Positions 32,315-41,084 of a stretch of DNA of 64,000 bases are shown here, piece by piece. Location of the stretch: NCBI GenBank assembly GCA_045589355.1, contig JAZNOW010000011.1, positions 62,001 to 126,000 of the forward strand, written 5' to 3'. This stretch comes from RUG563 sp045589355. Its GTDB lineage: Bacteria > Bacillota > Clostridia > Christensenellales > Aristaeellaceae. Position 1 is the first letter of the stretch. Each line of letters begins with the position of its first letter. The notes under the pieces were generated by a model. The model was not told the DNA's origin. It saw nothing but the letters and a program-made list of their open reading frames with translations, and did no database searches. Both the position numbers and the translations under genes were made by a program.

Positions 32315-33493
32315 ATGAACCGCATTTACATGGATAACGCGGCCACCACGGCCATTTCCGCAGAAGCCCTGAACGCCATGCTGCCCTGCTTTGGACAGGT
32401 GTTCGGCAATGCATCCAGCATCCATTCCACCGGCCGGGATGCCCGCAAAAAGCTGGAGGAGGCCCGGCGCACCGTAGCCGGCCTTCTGGGTGCCAAGCCC
32501 AACGAGATCTATTTCACTTCCGGCGGCACCGAAAGCGACAACTGGGCCATCAAGGGCGCTGCCTTTTCAAACCGGCACCAGGGCAACCACATCATCACCA
32601 GCCAGATTGAACACCATGCCGTGCTGCACACCTGCCAGTGGCTGGAAAAGCAGGGCTTTGAAGTGACCTACCTGCCGGTGGACGAATACGGCCTGGTGAA
32701 CCCGGAAAACGTTGAAAAAGCCATTACCGACAAAACCATTCTGATCACCATCATGGCGGCCAACAACGAAATCGGCACGGTGGAACCCATTGCCGAAATC
32801 GGCAGGATCGCCAAAGAACACAAGATCACCTTCCACACCGACGCCGTGCAGGCAGTGGGCGCCATTCACGTGAACGTGAACGACTGGAATGTGGACATGC
32901 TGAGTCTGTCCGCTCACAAGTTCCACGGCCCCAAGGGCGTGGGCGCCCTGTTTATCCGCACCGGCTGCAAGGCGGAACAGTTCATGCACGGCGGTGCCCA
33001 GGAACGCGGCCGCCGCGCCACCACCGAAAACCTGCCCGGCATTGTGGGCCTGGCCGCCGCCATGGAAAAAGCGGTGACCAACCTGGAAGAAAACGCCTGC
33101 AAAACCATGTACCTGCGGGACAAGCTGATCGACGGCATTCTGAAGGCCATTCCCCATACCAGGCTCAACGGCCACCGCATGAAGCGCCTGCCCGGCAATG
33201 TGAACATTTCCGTGCGCTTCATCGAAGGCGAAGCGCTGCTGCTGCGGCTGGACCTGGCCGGGATTGCCGGCTCTTCCGGCTCTGCCTGCACCAGCGGCTC
33301 TCTGGACCCCAGCCATGTGCTGCTGGCCATCGGCCTGCCCCACGAAATTGCCCACGGAAGCCTGCGTCTTTCCCTCAGCGACGGGAATACGGAAGAAGAA
33401 GTGGACGAAGTATTGAAAGTGCTGCCCGAAATTGTTACAAGTTTGCGGGCAATGAGCCCCCTTTATGAACAGTTTTTGCAGGAGGAAAAATAA
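32315..33493 (+). CDS. nifS: Cysteine desulfurase NifS/IscS
   Basis: A PLP-dependent cysteine desulfurase of 392 residues that supplies sulfur for Fe-S clusters. It opens with IYMDNAATTAIS; HHAVLHTC and NNEIGTVEPI follow; the PLP lysine is in SLSAHKFHGPKGVG; and the active-site Cys is in SSGSACTSGSLDPSHVLLA. The scaffold gene nifU follows after only two bases, so the pair are desulfurase and scaffold of one ISC/NIF-like system. GGAGA precedes the ATG. Confidence 0.96.
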   Translation: MNRIYMDNAATTAISAEALNAMLPCFGQVFGNASSIHSTGRDARKKLEEARRTVAGLLGAKPNEIYFTSGGTESDNWAIKGAAFSNRHQGNHIITSQIEHHAVLHTCQWLEKQGFEVTYLPVDEYGLVNPENVEKAITDKTILITIMAANNEIGTVEPIAEIGRIAKEHKITFHTDAVQAVGAIHVNVNDWNVDMLSLSAHKFHGPKGVGALFIRTGCKAEQFMHGGAQERGRRATTENLPGIVGLAAAMEKAVTNLEENACKTMYLRDKLIDGILKAIPHTRLNGHRMKRLPGNVNISVRFIEGEALLLRLDLAGIAGSSGSACTSGSLDPSHVLLAIGLPHEIAHGSLRLSLSDGNTEEEVDEVLKVLPEIVTSLRAMSPLYEQFLQEEK

Positions 33494-33495
33494 AC

Positions 33496-33876
33496 ATGTA
33501 CAGCGAAAAAGTAATGGACCACTTTTCTAACCCCCGGAACGTGGGCGAAATTGAAAATGCCGATGGCGTGGGCCTGGTGGGCAATGCCAAGTGCGGCGAT
33601 ATTATGAAAATGTACCTGAAAGTGGAAGACGGCGTGATTGTGGACGTGAAGTTCAAAACCTTCGGCTGCGGCGCCGCCATCGCCACTTCCTCCATGGCTA
33701 CGGAAATGGTGAAGGGCAAAACCCTTCAGGAAGCACTGCAATTGACCAACAAGGCCGTTGCGGAAGCGTTGGACGGGCTCCCCCCTGTGAAGATGCACTG
33801 CTCCCTGCTTGCGGAAGAAGCCATCCACGCCGCCGTGGAAGACTATATGAAAAACCATCCCGAAGCAATGAAATGA
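33496..33876 (+). CDS. nifU: Fe-S cluster assembly scaffold NifU/IscU
   Basis: A scaffold protein of 126 residues on which Fe-S clusters are built before transfer. It has YSEKVMDHFSNPRNVGEI, and the three cluster cysteines in GNAKCGDIM, TFGCGAAIA and KMHCSLLAEEA, with the Asp after the first Cys. It corresponds to the N-terminal domain of NifU. It is probably co-transcribed with nifS. GGAGG lies before the ATG. The hydrogenase and the radical SAM enzymes in this window are likely clients. Confidence 0.95.
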   Translation: MYSEKVMDHFSNPRNVGEIENADGVGLVGNAKCGDIMKMYLKVEDGVIVDVKFKTFGCGAAIATSSMATEMVKGKTLQEALQLTNKAVAEALDGLPPVKMHCSLLAEEAIHAAVEDYMKNHPEAMK

Positions 33877-33904
33877 TTTTTCCGCTCCGGGGATAAGGAG
33901 CATT

Positions 33905-35683
33905 ATGCAACAGGAAGTACACGGAAATATTACGGGCATCCGGGACACCCAGCTGGCGGAAATTGCCGCCATTTACGATTGCCCCTTTGATACCGATGAA
34001 TTTGCGCCGCGCGACCTTTTGACCGAGCTCGCGCGGCATTCCTGCGCTTTGAACCGCGAAATTGCGGTGTATGTGAGCCGGGACGGCCAGGTGATGGACG
34101 TGACGGTGGGCGTGGGGGACTCTGTGCCGCTTTTGGACCTGCGCCTGCGCCGGAACATCAAGCGGCTTTCTTACATTCGCTGCATTCACACCCATCCCGG
34201 CGGCACCCCTCAGCTTTCCGACGTGGACCTGGCCGCCCTGCGCAGCCTGATGCTGGACAGCATGTGTGCCGTGGGTGTGGACGAAAAAGGCCGGGTGACC
34301 GGCGTAAGCGCCGCTTTCCTGACAGAAAAAGAAAAAGGGGTGCCCGGCATTGTACAAACGCCGGTGTATTCCCTGAACCGTCTTCCGCAGGCGGAATGGA
34401 TGCAGGAAATTGAAATTGCCGAACGGGCCGTGATGAAGGGCACCGAGGCGGACGAGGACGAGCCGGAACGGGTGGTGCTGGTGGGCATCGATACCGAAAA
34501 ATCCCTGGACGAACTGGCAGCCCTTGCCGATACCGCCGGGGGCAAAGTGGTGGCCCGTTTCCTGCAAAAGCGTCCCAAACCCGATCCTGTCACCTATGTG
34601 GGCAGCGGCAAGGCGGTGGAACTGCAGCTGGATGCCCAGGCGGCGGAAGCGGACGTGGTGATCTTTGATGATGAACTGACGGGCGTGCAGCTGAAGAACC
34701 TGGAAGAGATCATCGGCGTGAAGGTGATTGACCGCACCGCCCTGATCCTGGATATTTTTGCCCAGCGTGCCAAAAGCGGCGAGGGCAAGCTGCAGGTGCA
34801 ACTGGCCCAGCTGAAATACCGCTCTTCCCGGCTGATCGGCCAGGGCCTGGTGCTCAGCCGTCTGGGCGGCGGCATCGGCACCCGTGGCCCCGGCGAAACC
34901 AAGCTGGAAATTGACCGCCGGCGGATCCGGGAACAGATCACCAACTTAAGAAGAGATCTGGACGCGCTGCAAAAGCAGCGTCAGCTTCGCAGGAAAGCCC
35001 GGGAGAAGAACAAGATACCCATCGTTTCGCTGGTTGGGTATACCAACACCGGCAAATCCACCCTGCTCAACAAACTGACAGACGCAGGCGTCTATGCGGA
35101 AAACCAGCTGTTTGCCACGCTGGATGCGGTTTCAAAGAAAGTGGAATTGCCCGGCGGCACCGAATGCCTGCTGGTGGATACCGTTGGGTTTATCAGCAAA
35201 CTGCCCCACGACCTGATCGAAGCCTTCAAGTCCACGCTGGAAGAAGCAGCCCTTTCCGATTTGCTGGTGATCGTATCCGACGGGGCCAACGAAGATATGC
35301 TGCAGCAGTACAAAGTGGTGGAAGAAGTGCTTGCCCAGATCGGCGCAGACAGCCAGCCGCGCATCAACGTGATCAACAAGTGCGACCGGACGGAATATGC
35401 TCAGGACGTAGTTCCCGCCCTGCCGGACGCCATCCGTATTTCGGCAAAGAACGGCATCAACCTGGAAGCGCTTCTGAAGGAAATTGAAAAGCAGCTGCAG
35501 GGGGACGAAAAAGAAATGACCCTGCTGGTGCCTTTTGACAAGTTCCACGTGATCAACGAGCTGCGGACGAAAGGAAAAATCCAAAGCGAAGAATATACCG
35601 ACACAGGCTGCTGTGTTTCGGTACGGATGAAAGTGGAACATGCCGGCCAGATCATGGCACGATATGGAGAAATGATCCAATAA
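33905..35683 (+). CDS. hflX: HflX GTPase with N-terminal JAMM/JAB-like domain
   Basis: A ribosome-associated GTPase of 592 residues; HflX splits stalled ribosomes after stress. The first 170 residues carry CIHTHPGGTPQLSDVDLAAL, an HxHP-(x7)-S-x-x-D pattern as in JAMM/RadC-like metal sites, a region absent from E. coli HflX. The typical HflX domain (GTRGPGETKLEIDRRR, coiled coil) follows, then the G domain with GYTNTGKSTLLN (G1), DTVGF (G3) and NKCD (G4). A short hairpin GCTCC/GGAGC places its ribosome binding site in a stem. It is the fourth gene of the rrf2 operon. Confidence 0.93.
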   Translation: MQQEVHGNITGIRDTQLAEIAAIYDCPFDTDEFAPRDLLTELARHSCALNREIAVYVSRDGQVMDVTVGVGDSVPLLDLRLRRNIKRLSYIRCIHTHPGGTPQLSDVDLAALRSLMLDSMCAVGVDEKGRVTGVSAAFLTEKEKGVPGIVQTPVYSLNRLPQAEWMQEIEIAERAVMKGTEADEDEPERVVLVGIDTEKSLDELAALADTAGGKVVARFLQKRPKPDPVTYVGSGKAVELQLDAQAAEADVVIFDDELTGVQLKNLEEIIGVKVIDRTALILDIFAQRAKSGEGKLQVQLAQLKYRSSRLIGQGLVLSRLGGGIGTRGPGETKLEIDRRRIREQITNLRRDLDALQKQRQLRRKAREKNKIPIVSLVGYTNTGKSTLLNKLTDAGVYAENQLFATLDAVSKKVELPGGTECLLVDTVGFISKLPHDLIEAFKSTLEEAALSDLLVIVSDGANEDMLQQYKVVEEVLAQIGADSQPRINVINKCDRTEYAQDVVPALPDAIRISAKNGINLEALLKEIEKQLQGDEKEMTLLVPFDKFHVINELRTKGKIQSEEYTDTGCCVSVRMKVEHAGQIMARYGEMIQ

Positions 35684-35704
35684 ATACGGAGGTTTTTTCG
35701 GCAG

Positions 35705-36382
35705 ATGGCAGCACGACTGCTGGCGCTTTTTCTGGCGCTGATGAGTCTGGGAAACATAACCCTGACCCAATACGAAGAGGAAATGAACCTTGGCGGTACC
35801 CTGTTTCTGGTGAACAGGGATTTTGTGCTCGCCTCCGATTACAAGCCGGATGACCTGGTAAAGCCCGACGTGCGGCTGACGTACCCCGATATCACCATGC
35901 GCAAAGAAGCAGCGGAAGCGCTGGAAAACATGTTTGCTGCCGCCAGGGAGGAAGGGGGATACACCCTGATCGGTGTATCCGGCTTCCGCAGCTACGGCCA
36001 GCAGGCGGCCATCTATGAGCGGAAAATAAAAAATGCCGGCATCCGGCAGGCCACCCTGCTGGTGGCGCCGCCCGGGGCCAGCGAACATCAGTTGGGCCTG
36101 GCCATGGACCTGGGCACCCCACAGAACCAGAAGCTGAACGAAGCATTCGGCGATACCGAAGCCGGGGCATGGGTGCGGGAAAACTGCCACCGGTTCGGCT
36201 TTATTATCCGATACAAGGATGAATGGACGGACATTACCGGCTATGCCGATGAACCGTGGCATGTGCGGTATGTGGGCGTGGAGCATGCCCGGCGTATTTA
36301 CGATATGAACATTCCTTTGGAATACTATGTGGATATCCTGCGTCAGGTGCAGTATGACAGCCTGACGGAGCAGAAGAGGTGA
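35705..36382 (+). CDS. VanY-family D-alanyl-D-alanine carboxypeptidase, copy 1
   Basis: A zinc DD-carboxypeptidase of 225 residues that trims the terminal D-Ala from peptidoglycan stems outside the membrane. The N-terminus is a short hydrophobic signal or anchor. Zinc ligands are in PGASEHQLGLAMDL (His, Asp) and DEPWHVRYVG (His). GVSGFRSYGQQ is the usual substrate-side segment. GGAGG lies 12 bases before the ATG, a little far. It is the first of three tandem relatives and resembles the third copy most (shared DLVKPDV). Confidence 0.9.
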   Translation: MAARLLALFLALMSLGNITLTQYEEEMNLGGTLFLVNRDFVLASDYKPDDLVKPDVRLTYPDITMRKEAAEALENMFAAAREEGGYTLIGVSGFRSYGQQAAIYERKIKNAGIRQATLLVAPPGASEHQLGLAMDLGTPQNQKLNEAFGDTEAGAWVRENCHRFGFIIRYKDEWTDITGYADEPWHVRYVGVEHARRIYDMNIPLEYYVDILRQVQYDSLTEQKR

Positions 36383-36387
36383 AGCGG

Positions 36388-37179
36388 ATGAAGAAAATTT
36401 GTTTGGCGATTTTGTTGATGGTTTTGTGCAGCCGGTGTGCTCTGGCGGAACAGCCGGAATGGACCTATCCGCTGGCCCCTGAAATTCTGGCCGACACCCA
36501 GGGCTACATAACCCTTGCCAACAAGGAAGTATTGCTGAGCGAAAAATATGCGCCGCAGGATCTGGAAAAGCTGAAGGTACGCAGCGTGGTGGACGACCCG
36601 GTGCGGGCAGATGTGAACACGGCACTGGTTGCTATGTTTGACGCTGCCGAGGAAGAGGGATACAAGCTGTATGTGAAAAGCGCCTACCGCAGCTATCAGA
36701 CCCAGGAAACCATGTACTATACCCGGCTGGAGCGCAACAATGGCAAAGACGATGGCTGGGTATCCAAACCCGGCGCCAGCGACCATCAGACCGGCCTTGG
36801 CATTGACGTGCTGAACTATGCATGGACGAAAAAGGACGGCATGAACGAAAAATTTGCTTTGGAAGACGAAGCAAAATGGATGGCGGAAAACTGCTGGGAT
36901 TATGGCTTTGTGATCCGCTATATGGAAGACAAGGAAGACATTACCCAGATCAATTATGAACCCTGGCATCTGCGTTATGTGGGGGTGGACGTGGCCCTGT
37001 ACATGAAGGAAAAGCACTATTGCCTGGAAGAATTTACGGAAGAATGGCAGGCGTATGTGGCGGAGTACGAAGCAAACGGCGGCAATTTCAAGCAGCTTTT
37101 GAAAGACCGGGCGCGGATTCAGGTGACCGTGGTGGGCTACAGCGACGACGGGGAAGAGGAAGTAATGCTTTCCCACTGA
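36388..37179 (+). CDS. VanY-family D-alanyl-D-alanine carboxypeptidase, copy 2
   Basis: A 263-residue secreted zinc carboxypeptidase with a clear signal peptide ending near CALAEQ. Ligands are in PGASDHQTGLGIDV and YEPWHLRYVG; the middle has VKSAYRSYQTQETMY. The start at 36388 has GAGG eight bases before it; a GTG at 36379 overlaps the previous stop. A tail of about 50 residues after the last ligand is acidic and unlike the neighbours. It is more distant from copies 1 and 3 than these are from each other, so it may act on different stem peptides. Confidence 0.9.
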   Translation: MKKICLAILLMVLCSRCALAEQPEWTYPLAPEILADTQGYITLANKEVLLSEKYAPQDLEKLKVRSVVDDPVRADVNTALVAMFDAAEEEGYKLYVKSAYRSYQTQETMYYTRLERNNGKDDGWVSKPGASDHQTGLGIDVLNYAWTKKDGMNEKFALEDEAKWMAENCWDYGFVIRYMEDKEDITQINYEPWHLRYVGVDVALYMKEKHYCLEEFTEEWQAYVAEYEANGGNFKQLLKDRARIQVTVVGYSDDGEEEVMLSH

Positions 37180-37193
37180 AAGAAGGGGTAAGG

Positions 37194-38060
37194 ATGAAAA
37201 AGGGGATGTGCCTTTTGCTGGCAGCTGCGATCCTGTTGATCAGCCTGCCTGCTTTTGCTGCTTCTTTCGATGACGACGGTGTGCTGCGGCTGGTGAACCG
37301 GGAAGAAAAAATCACCAAGAAGTATGAACCGGTGGATCTGGTAAAACCGGACGTGCCGGTCAACAAAAAAAACCAGGCGGAGCAGATTTACATGCGTCCG
37401 GCTGCCGCAAAGGCGCTGGAAGAAATGTTTGCTGCCGCCAAAGAGGAAAAAGGTTATGTGCTGCTGGCGGTATCCGGTTACCGGCCCTATGGCACCCAGC
37501 AGCTTCTGTTCAACAACAAGGTGGCAGCTGTGGGCAGCAAGGAAGCGGCCCAGAAAAAGGTGGCGCCTGCCGGTGCCAGCGAGCATCAGCTGGGCCTTGC
37601 CATGGATGTGCTGTCGGAAAATTTCCGTCTGCTCAATTCCGGTTTTCTGGATACGGAAGAGGGCAAGTGGCTGTATGAAAACTGCCATCGGTTCGGCTTC
37701 ATTGTGCGCTACAAAAAGGAATGGAGCAACATTACCGGCTACAGCGCGGAACCCTGGCATTTCCGCTACATCGGCGTCAGCCATGCAACGGCGGTAAGCA
37801 AGCTGAACATTCCTTATGAAACCTATGCGTCAAAAGCACGGCTTTTGCCCGAATATGTATTGACCCACGGCAACGCATGCCTTTTGTATGCCCTGATCGA
37901 TAATGCTCTGTACGGGGACGGGCTTTTGTTTGACGAAATGCTGGCTTTGCCTGCGGATACGCCGGAACAGCAGGCCAGAAACATTGTGGATATGACGGAT
38001 AAAGTGCGGCCTCAAGGCGTAACGCTTGAGGATGCCGTGCTGAACCTGGGGGAATGGTAA
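37194..38060 (+). CDS. VanY-family D-alanyl-D-alanine carboxypeptidase, copy 3
   Basis: A 288-residue secreted zinc carboxypeptidase with signal peptide ending near PAFAAS. The zinc site is PAGASEHQLGLAMDV and AEPWHFRYIG. A C-terminal extension of about 75 residues (YVLTHGNACLLYALIDNALYG and following) is absent from copy 1 and not recognised. The ATG at 37194 is placed after AAGGGG; the upstream part of the frame shadows copy 2. It is probably on the same message as copies 1 and 2 and ends one base before the nuclease gene. Confidence 0.9.
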   Translation: MKKGMCLLLAAAILLISLPAFAASFDDDGVLRLVNREEKITKKYEPVDLVKPDVPVNKKNQAEQIYMRPAAAKALEEMFAAAKEEKGYVLLAVSGYRPYGTQQLLFNNKVAAVGSKEAAQKKVAPAGASEHQLGLAMDVLSENFRLLNSGFLDTEEGKWLYENCHRFGFIVRYKKEWSNITGYSAEPWHFRYIGVSHATAVSKLNIPYETYASKARLLPEYVLTHGNACLLYALIDNALYGDGLLFDEMLALPADTPEQQARNIVDMTDKVRPQGVTLEDAVLNLGEW

Positions 38061-38061
38061 A

Positions 38062-39171
38062 ATGCGTTCCCTGAGGGAAAAACTGCAGGCAACAGCGCCC
38101 CGGCAGCAAGCAAAAAAGCCGGCGGCGCTGGATTGCTATGTGAAGGAAATTAAGACGCCGGCGGATGCGTTTCTGCTGCCGGATGGGATCGACGGAAACA
38201 GCCTGTCCATGATGCTGGGCGGGCAATGGGAAGACGTGCGGAAAGAGGATATTCTTTTTCTGGATACCGAAACCACCGGGCTTTCCCATGGCGCCGGTAC
38301 GGTGGCGTTTCTGGTGGGCGTGGGGTATTTTGAAAAGGATTTTTTCATTGTGCGCCAGTACCTGATGCGGGATTATGACGAAGAAGTGTTTCTGCTTTCC
38401 CGGGTGATGGAGCATCTGAAAGAAAAGAAGCACCTGTGCACCTTTAACGGCGCTTCCTTCGATATGCCGCTGCTGGAAGCCCGCTTTACCATGCAGCGAA
38501 TGCGAAACAATTGTCAGCTTACGCATATTGACCTTTTGCATGTGGCACGGCGCGTATGGAAAATGCGGCTGAAAAGCTGCCGCCTGTCAAGGCTGGAAGA
38601 AATGGTGCTGGGCATTACAAGAGAAGACGACCTGCCCGGTTCCATGGTGCCGGAAAGATATTTTCAATACCTGAAATGCAAGGATTTCACGTTGCTGGAA
38701 GATATCCTGGAACATAACGGGCAGGATATTCTTTCCCTGGCCCACCTGCTGCACAGGCTGTGCGTATTGCATGATGCGCCTCTGGAAGCCGGGAAACAGG
38801 AGGATATTTTCAGCCTGGGCAAGGTGTACGAAAAACGGGGCAAGAACGAGGGCGCCCGGATGTGCTACCGTGCTGCGGATAAGGGCAGCCTTTCGGCGCT
38901 GGCCCGCTCTCGCATTGCCGAAACCTACCGGCGGGAAGGAAAAACGGAAGATGCGGCGAAGGTGTATGAAACCATGATCCAAAGCAGGCAGGGGGGCACG
39001 GCACCCCTGATTGCCATGGCGAAGATATGCGAGCACAAAAGAAGGGATATTCCGGCTGCCATCGAATATACAAGAAAAGCCATCATGCTTTCCGCACAGC
39101 GGGAAGATGCCGATATGGCGGCTTTGCAGAAACGATTTGAACGCCTGATGAAAAAGGCGAGGAAGGAATGA
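38062..39171 (+). CDS. YprB-type ribonuclease H-like exonuclease with TPR-like C-terminus
   Basis: A 369-residue protein with an RNase_H_2 (YprB) DEDD-type nuclease domain. Acidic motifs are FLDTETTGLSHGAGTVAFLVG, FNGASFDMPLLEARF and EHNGQDILSLAHLL. The C-terminal 110 residues form helix pairs (GKVYEKRGKNEGARMCYRAADK, AETYRREGKTEDAAKVYETM) like tetratricopeptide repeats. In Bacillus yprB lies beside a helicase gene, yprA, which is missing here. The next gene also encodes TPRs, so the two may act together. DNA or RNA as substrate cannot be told. Confidence 0.88.
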   Translation: MRSLREKLQATAPRQQAKKPAALDCYVKEIKTPADAFLLPDGIDGNSLSMMLGGQWEDVRKEDILFLDTETTGLSHGAGTVAFLVGVGYFEKDFFIVRQYLMRDYDEEVFLLSRVMEHLKEKKHLCTFNGASFDMPLLEARFTMQRMRNNCQLTHIDLLHVARRVWKMRLKSCRLSRLEEMVLGITREDDLPGSMVPERYFQYLKCKDFTLLEDILEHNGQDILSLAHLLHRLCVLHDAPLEAGKQEDIFSLGKVYEKRGKNEGARMCYRAADKGSLSALARSRIAETYRREGKTEDAAKVYETMIQSRQGGTAPLIAMAKICEHKRRDIPAAIEYTRKAIMLSAQREDADMAALQKRFERLMKKARKE

Positions 39172-39177
39172 TTGGTT

Positions 39178-39882
39178 ATGGGATTTCTGGATACGTTCAA
39201 GGCGCGCAAAGGGCTGAATTTCCATCAGAACGGCCGGTTTGACGAAGCGCTGGCCATTTACGAAGAACTGTACAACAAAGGCGTTATGGCTTCCATGTAC
39301 ATGCTGCCCTATACTGTGCTGCTGCTTCGCAATGCCAAAACGGAAGAAGATTTCCTGAAAGTAAAGGAAGTGCTCAGGAAAGCGGAAAAAGCGCCGGATC
39401 TGACGCCGGACAAGCGCCAGCAATTGCTGATGCATTACGCCGTGGCCCAGTACAAGCTGGGGGAAATGGAAAAGGCGCTGCACCTGCTGGAGGCGGCCCA
39501 TCAGAAATCTCCCTGCGGCATCATTTATGGCACGCTGGGCTTTTTGTACATTCAGGCAGGGGATGCCGAAAAGGCCCTCAGCTACAACCTGGAAGCCCTG
39601 GAATACGATGATGAAGACGCCGTCACGCTGGATAACCTGGGCCAGGTGCATTACCGGCTTCTCAACGATAAGGAAACGGCAAGAGGTTATTTTGAAAAGG
39701 CCATTGAAATCAAAGAAGGGCAGATTGATACCCTGTATTTCCTGAGCCGGTATGACCTGGAAGAAGGCAAAACGGAAGCGGCCGTTGCAAAGCTGGAAAA
39801 GGCGCTGGAGGGCCGTTTCTCTCCGCTGAATTATGTGTCCAGGGAAGAAATTGAAAAAGAAATCGAACGGCTGAAGGCATGA
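39178..39882 (+). CDS. Tetratricopeptide-repeat protein
   Basis: A 234-residue cytoplasmic protein of TPR units with no signal peptide. Units are visible as FHQNGRFDEALAIYEELYNKG, MHYAVAQYKLGEMEKALHLLEAA, GTLGFLYIQAGDAEKALSYNLEALEYD and LDNLGQVHYRLLNDKETARGYFEKAIEI. It is a likely protein-protein adaptor. The ATG at 39178 is preferred; a TTG at 39172 is in frame but very close to the ribosome binding site. It is the last gene before a strong terminator and lies seven bases after the YprB-like gene. Confidence 0.85.
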   Translation: MGFLDTFKARKGLNFHQNGRFDEALAIYEELYNKGVMASMYMLPYTVLLLRNAKTEEDFLKVKEVLRKAEKAPDLTPDKRQQLLMHYAVAQYKLGEMEKALHLLEAAHQKSPCGIIYGTLGFLYIQAGDAEKALSYNLEALEYDDEDAVTLDNLGQVHYRLLNDKETARGYFEKAIEIKEGQIDTLYFLSRYDLEEGKTEAAVAKLEKALEGRFSPLNYVSREEIEKEIERLKA

Positions 39883-39895
39883 AGCCATAACGAAC

Positions 39896-39933
39896 AAAAC
39901 GAGCATCCGGTGACTGCCGGGTGCTCGTTTTAT
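39896..39933 (+). terminator. Intrinsic terminator of the rrf2-to-TPR operon
   Basis: AAAACGAGCATCCGG pairs with CCGGGTGCTCGTTTT over 15 positions with one wobble, with a six-base loop and T-rich tail. The A/T ends allow it to work on both strands. The next 190 bases (39934-40123) are AT-rich and hold no gene I can support. Confidence 0.92.
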
Positions 39934-40123
39934 TGACGAAGCAGAATAAATGCAAGGCACGATGTTGTGCGAATGATTGCATCATCAATAAATAGATGGC
40001 GGAGTGGTTTTTTTGACTTCTTTGGCAGTTGAAATTGTTTCCTTATCTTTGCGGAACAATTCATTTGCCATAATGATTATGCCAACCATATCCTTTTCGT
40101 TTTCTTCAGTGACATGCTTCTTT

Positions 40124-41002
40124 TTATCTGGGTTCCACGGGGATCCATACCTCATACCATTTGTTTTTCCTTCGCACGGCCTGGTCGGCCCACAGGTGCA
40201 GCACTTCGATGGCCAGCGTGCCCTTTTGCCGGTAGCCGGAAGAGGGCAGCCAGCTGCCGAAAATCTGCTCAAACAGCCGGGGAAATTCTTCCCATGCAAG
40301 GCCGCCCTTACCGGTGCGGAAGGCGGCATAGGTGCCGGCAGGAAGGGTGAAAGATTCCAGGGCATCCGAACGGCAATCTGCCTTTTCCCTTGCGATCATG
40401 TAGCTTTCATCGCCCTGCCATACGCCGAACCATACGCCGTCCATCTGCCCGGAAGAAGCATCGTTCCACTGGCCGTGGCAGATCTGCCCGGGCACGTCGT
40501 CATACCGGTCGGACCACATGATGTTGCGAAGCTCTTCCCGATGGGAATAGCCCTGATCCCGGTAGGGGCGGGAAAGGCCGAAAAGGCGGGTTTCCTTCAG
40601 CTCAATAAATTGCATATCCATTTCTTTCGCTCCTTTGATCTGGATGTGAAAGGAAGCGGGTGGATATACCTTGATGGCGCCGCCGGATTTGCGGTAAGCA
40701 GAGGGCGATATGCCGTGCTGGCGCAAAAACGCACGGGAAAAGGCGGCGGTGGAGTCCCAGCCGTATTGCAGGGCAATATCGATGACGGGACGGCCGGAAA
40801 GCCGCAGGTCTTCAGCGGCACGGGTCAGTTTCCGTCGGCGGATGTATTCCGCAAGGGTCATGTCGGTGATGTAGCTGAAGAACCGCTGAAAGCTGTCCAG
40901 CGAAGAAAGAGCGAGGCCGGCCGCATGGTCAAGGTCCAATTCTGCGCACAAATTGTCTTCAATGTAGCGGATGGCTGCGTTCAGTTGATCGGGTATATGC
41001 AT
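40124..41002 (-). CDS. AraC-family regulator with GyrI-like effector domain
   Basis: A 292-residue regulator. The N-terminal 105 residues contain two helix-turn-helix motifs (LDHAAGLALSSLDSFQRFFSYITDMTLAEYIRRRKL and VIDIALQYGWDSTAAFSRAFLRQHGISPSAYR). From about 130 on, a GyrI-like (AraC_E_bind) ligand-binding domain follows and ends with YEVWIPVEPR. The start follows GGGAGGTG. It is downstream of the GH88/105 gene in the same direction, and the MFS gene is divergent, so it may control that pair; its inducer is unknown. Confidence 0.9.
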   Translation of the reverse strand: MHIPDQLNAAIRYIEDNLCAELDLDHAAGLALSSLDSFQRFFSYITDMTLAEYIRRRKLTRAAEDLRLSGRPVIDIALQYGWDSTAAFSRAFLRQHGISPSAYRKSGGAIKVYPPASFHIQIKGAKEMDMQFIELKETRLFGLSRPYRDQGYSHREELRNIMWSDRYDDVPGQICHGQWNDASSGQMDGVWFGVWQGDESYMIAREKADCRSDALESFTLPAGTYAAFRTGKGGLAWEEFPRLFEQIFGSWLPSSGYRQKGTLAIEVLHLWADQAVRRKNKWYEVWIPVEPR

Positions 41003-41084
41003 CCGTTTCACCTCCCGAAAAAAAGAATAACAGATATGCAATTGGTGGGCATGACTTTTTCGGGGCGAAATATGGTGCAAATGG

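Noticed and set aside
39934..40123. AT-rich gap with a short minus-strand frame encoding about 34 residues (ending KKTTPPSIY)
   Set aside because: No acceptable ribosome binding site or recognisable family; the AraC gene next to it is complete, so it is not a frameshifted tail. It may be decayed sequence.
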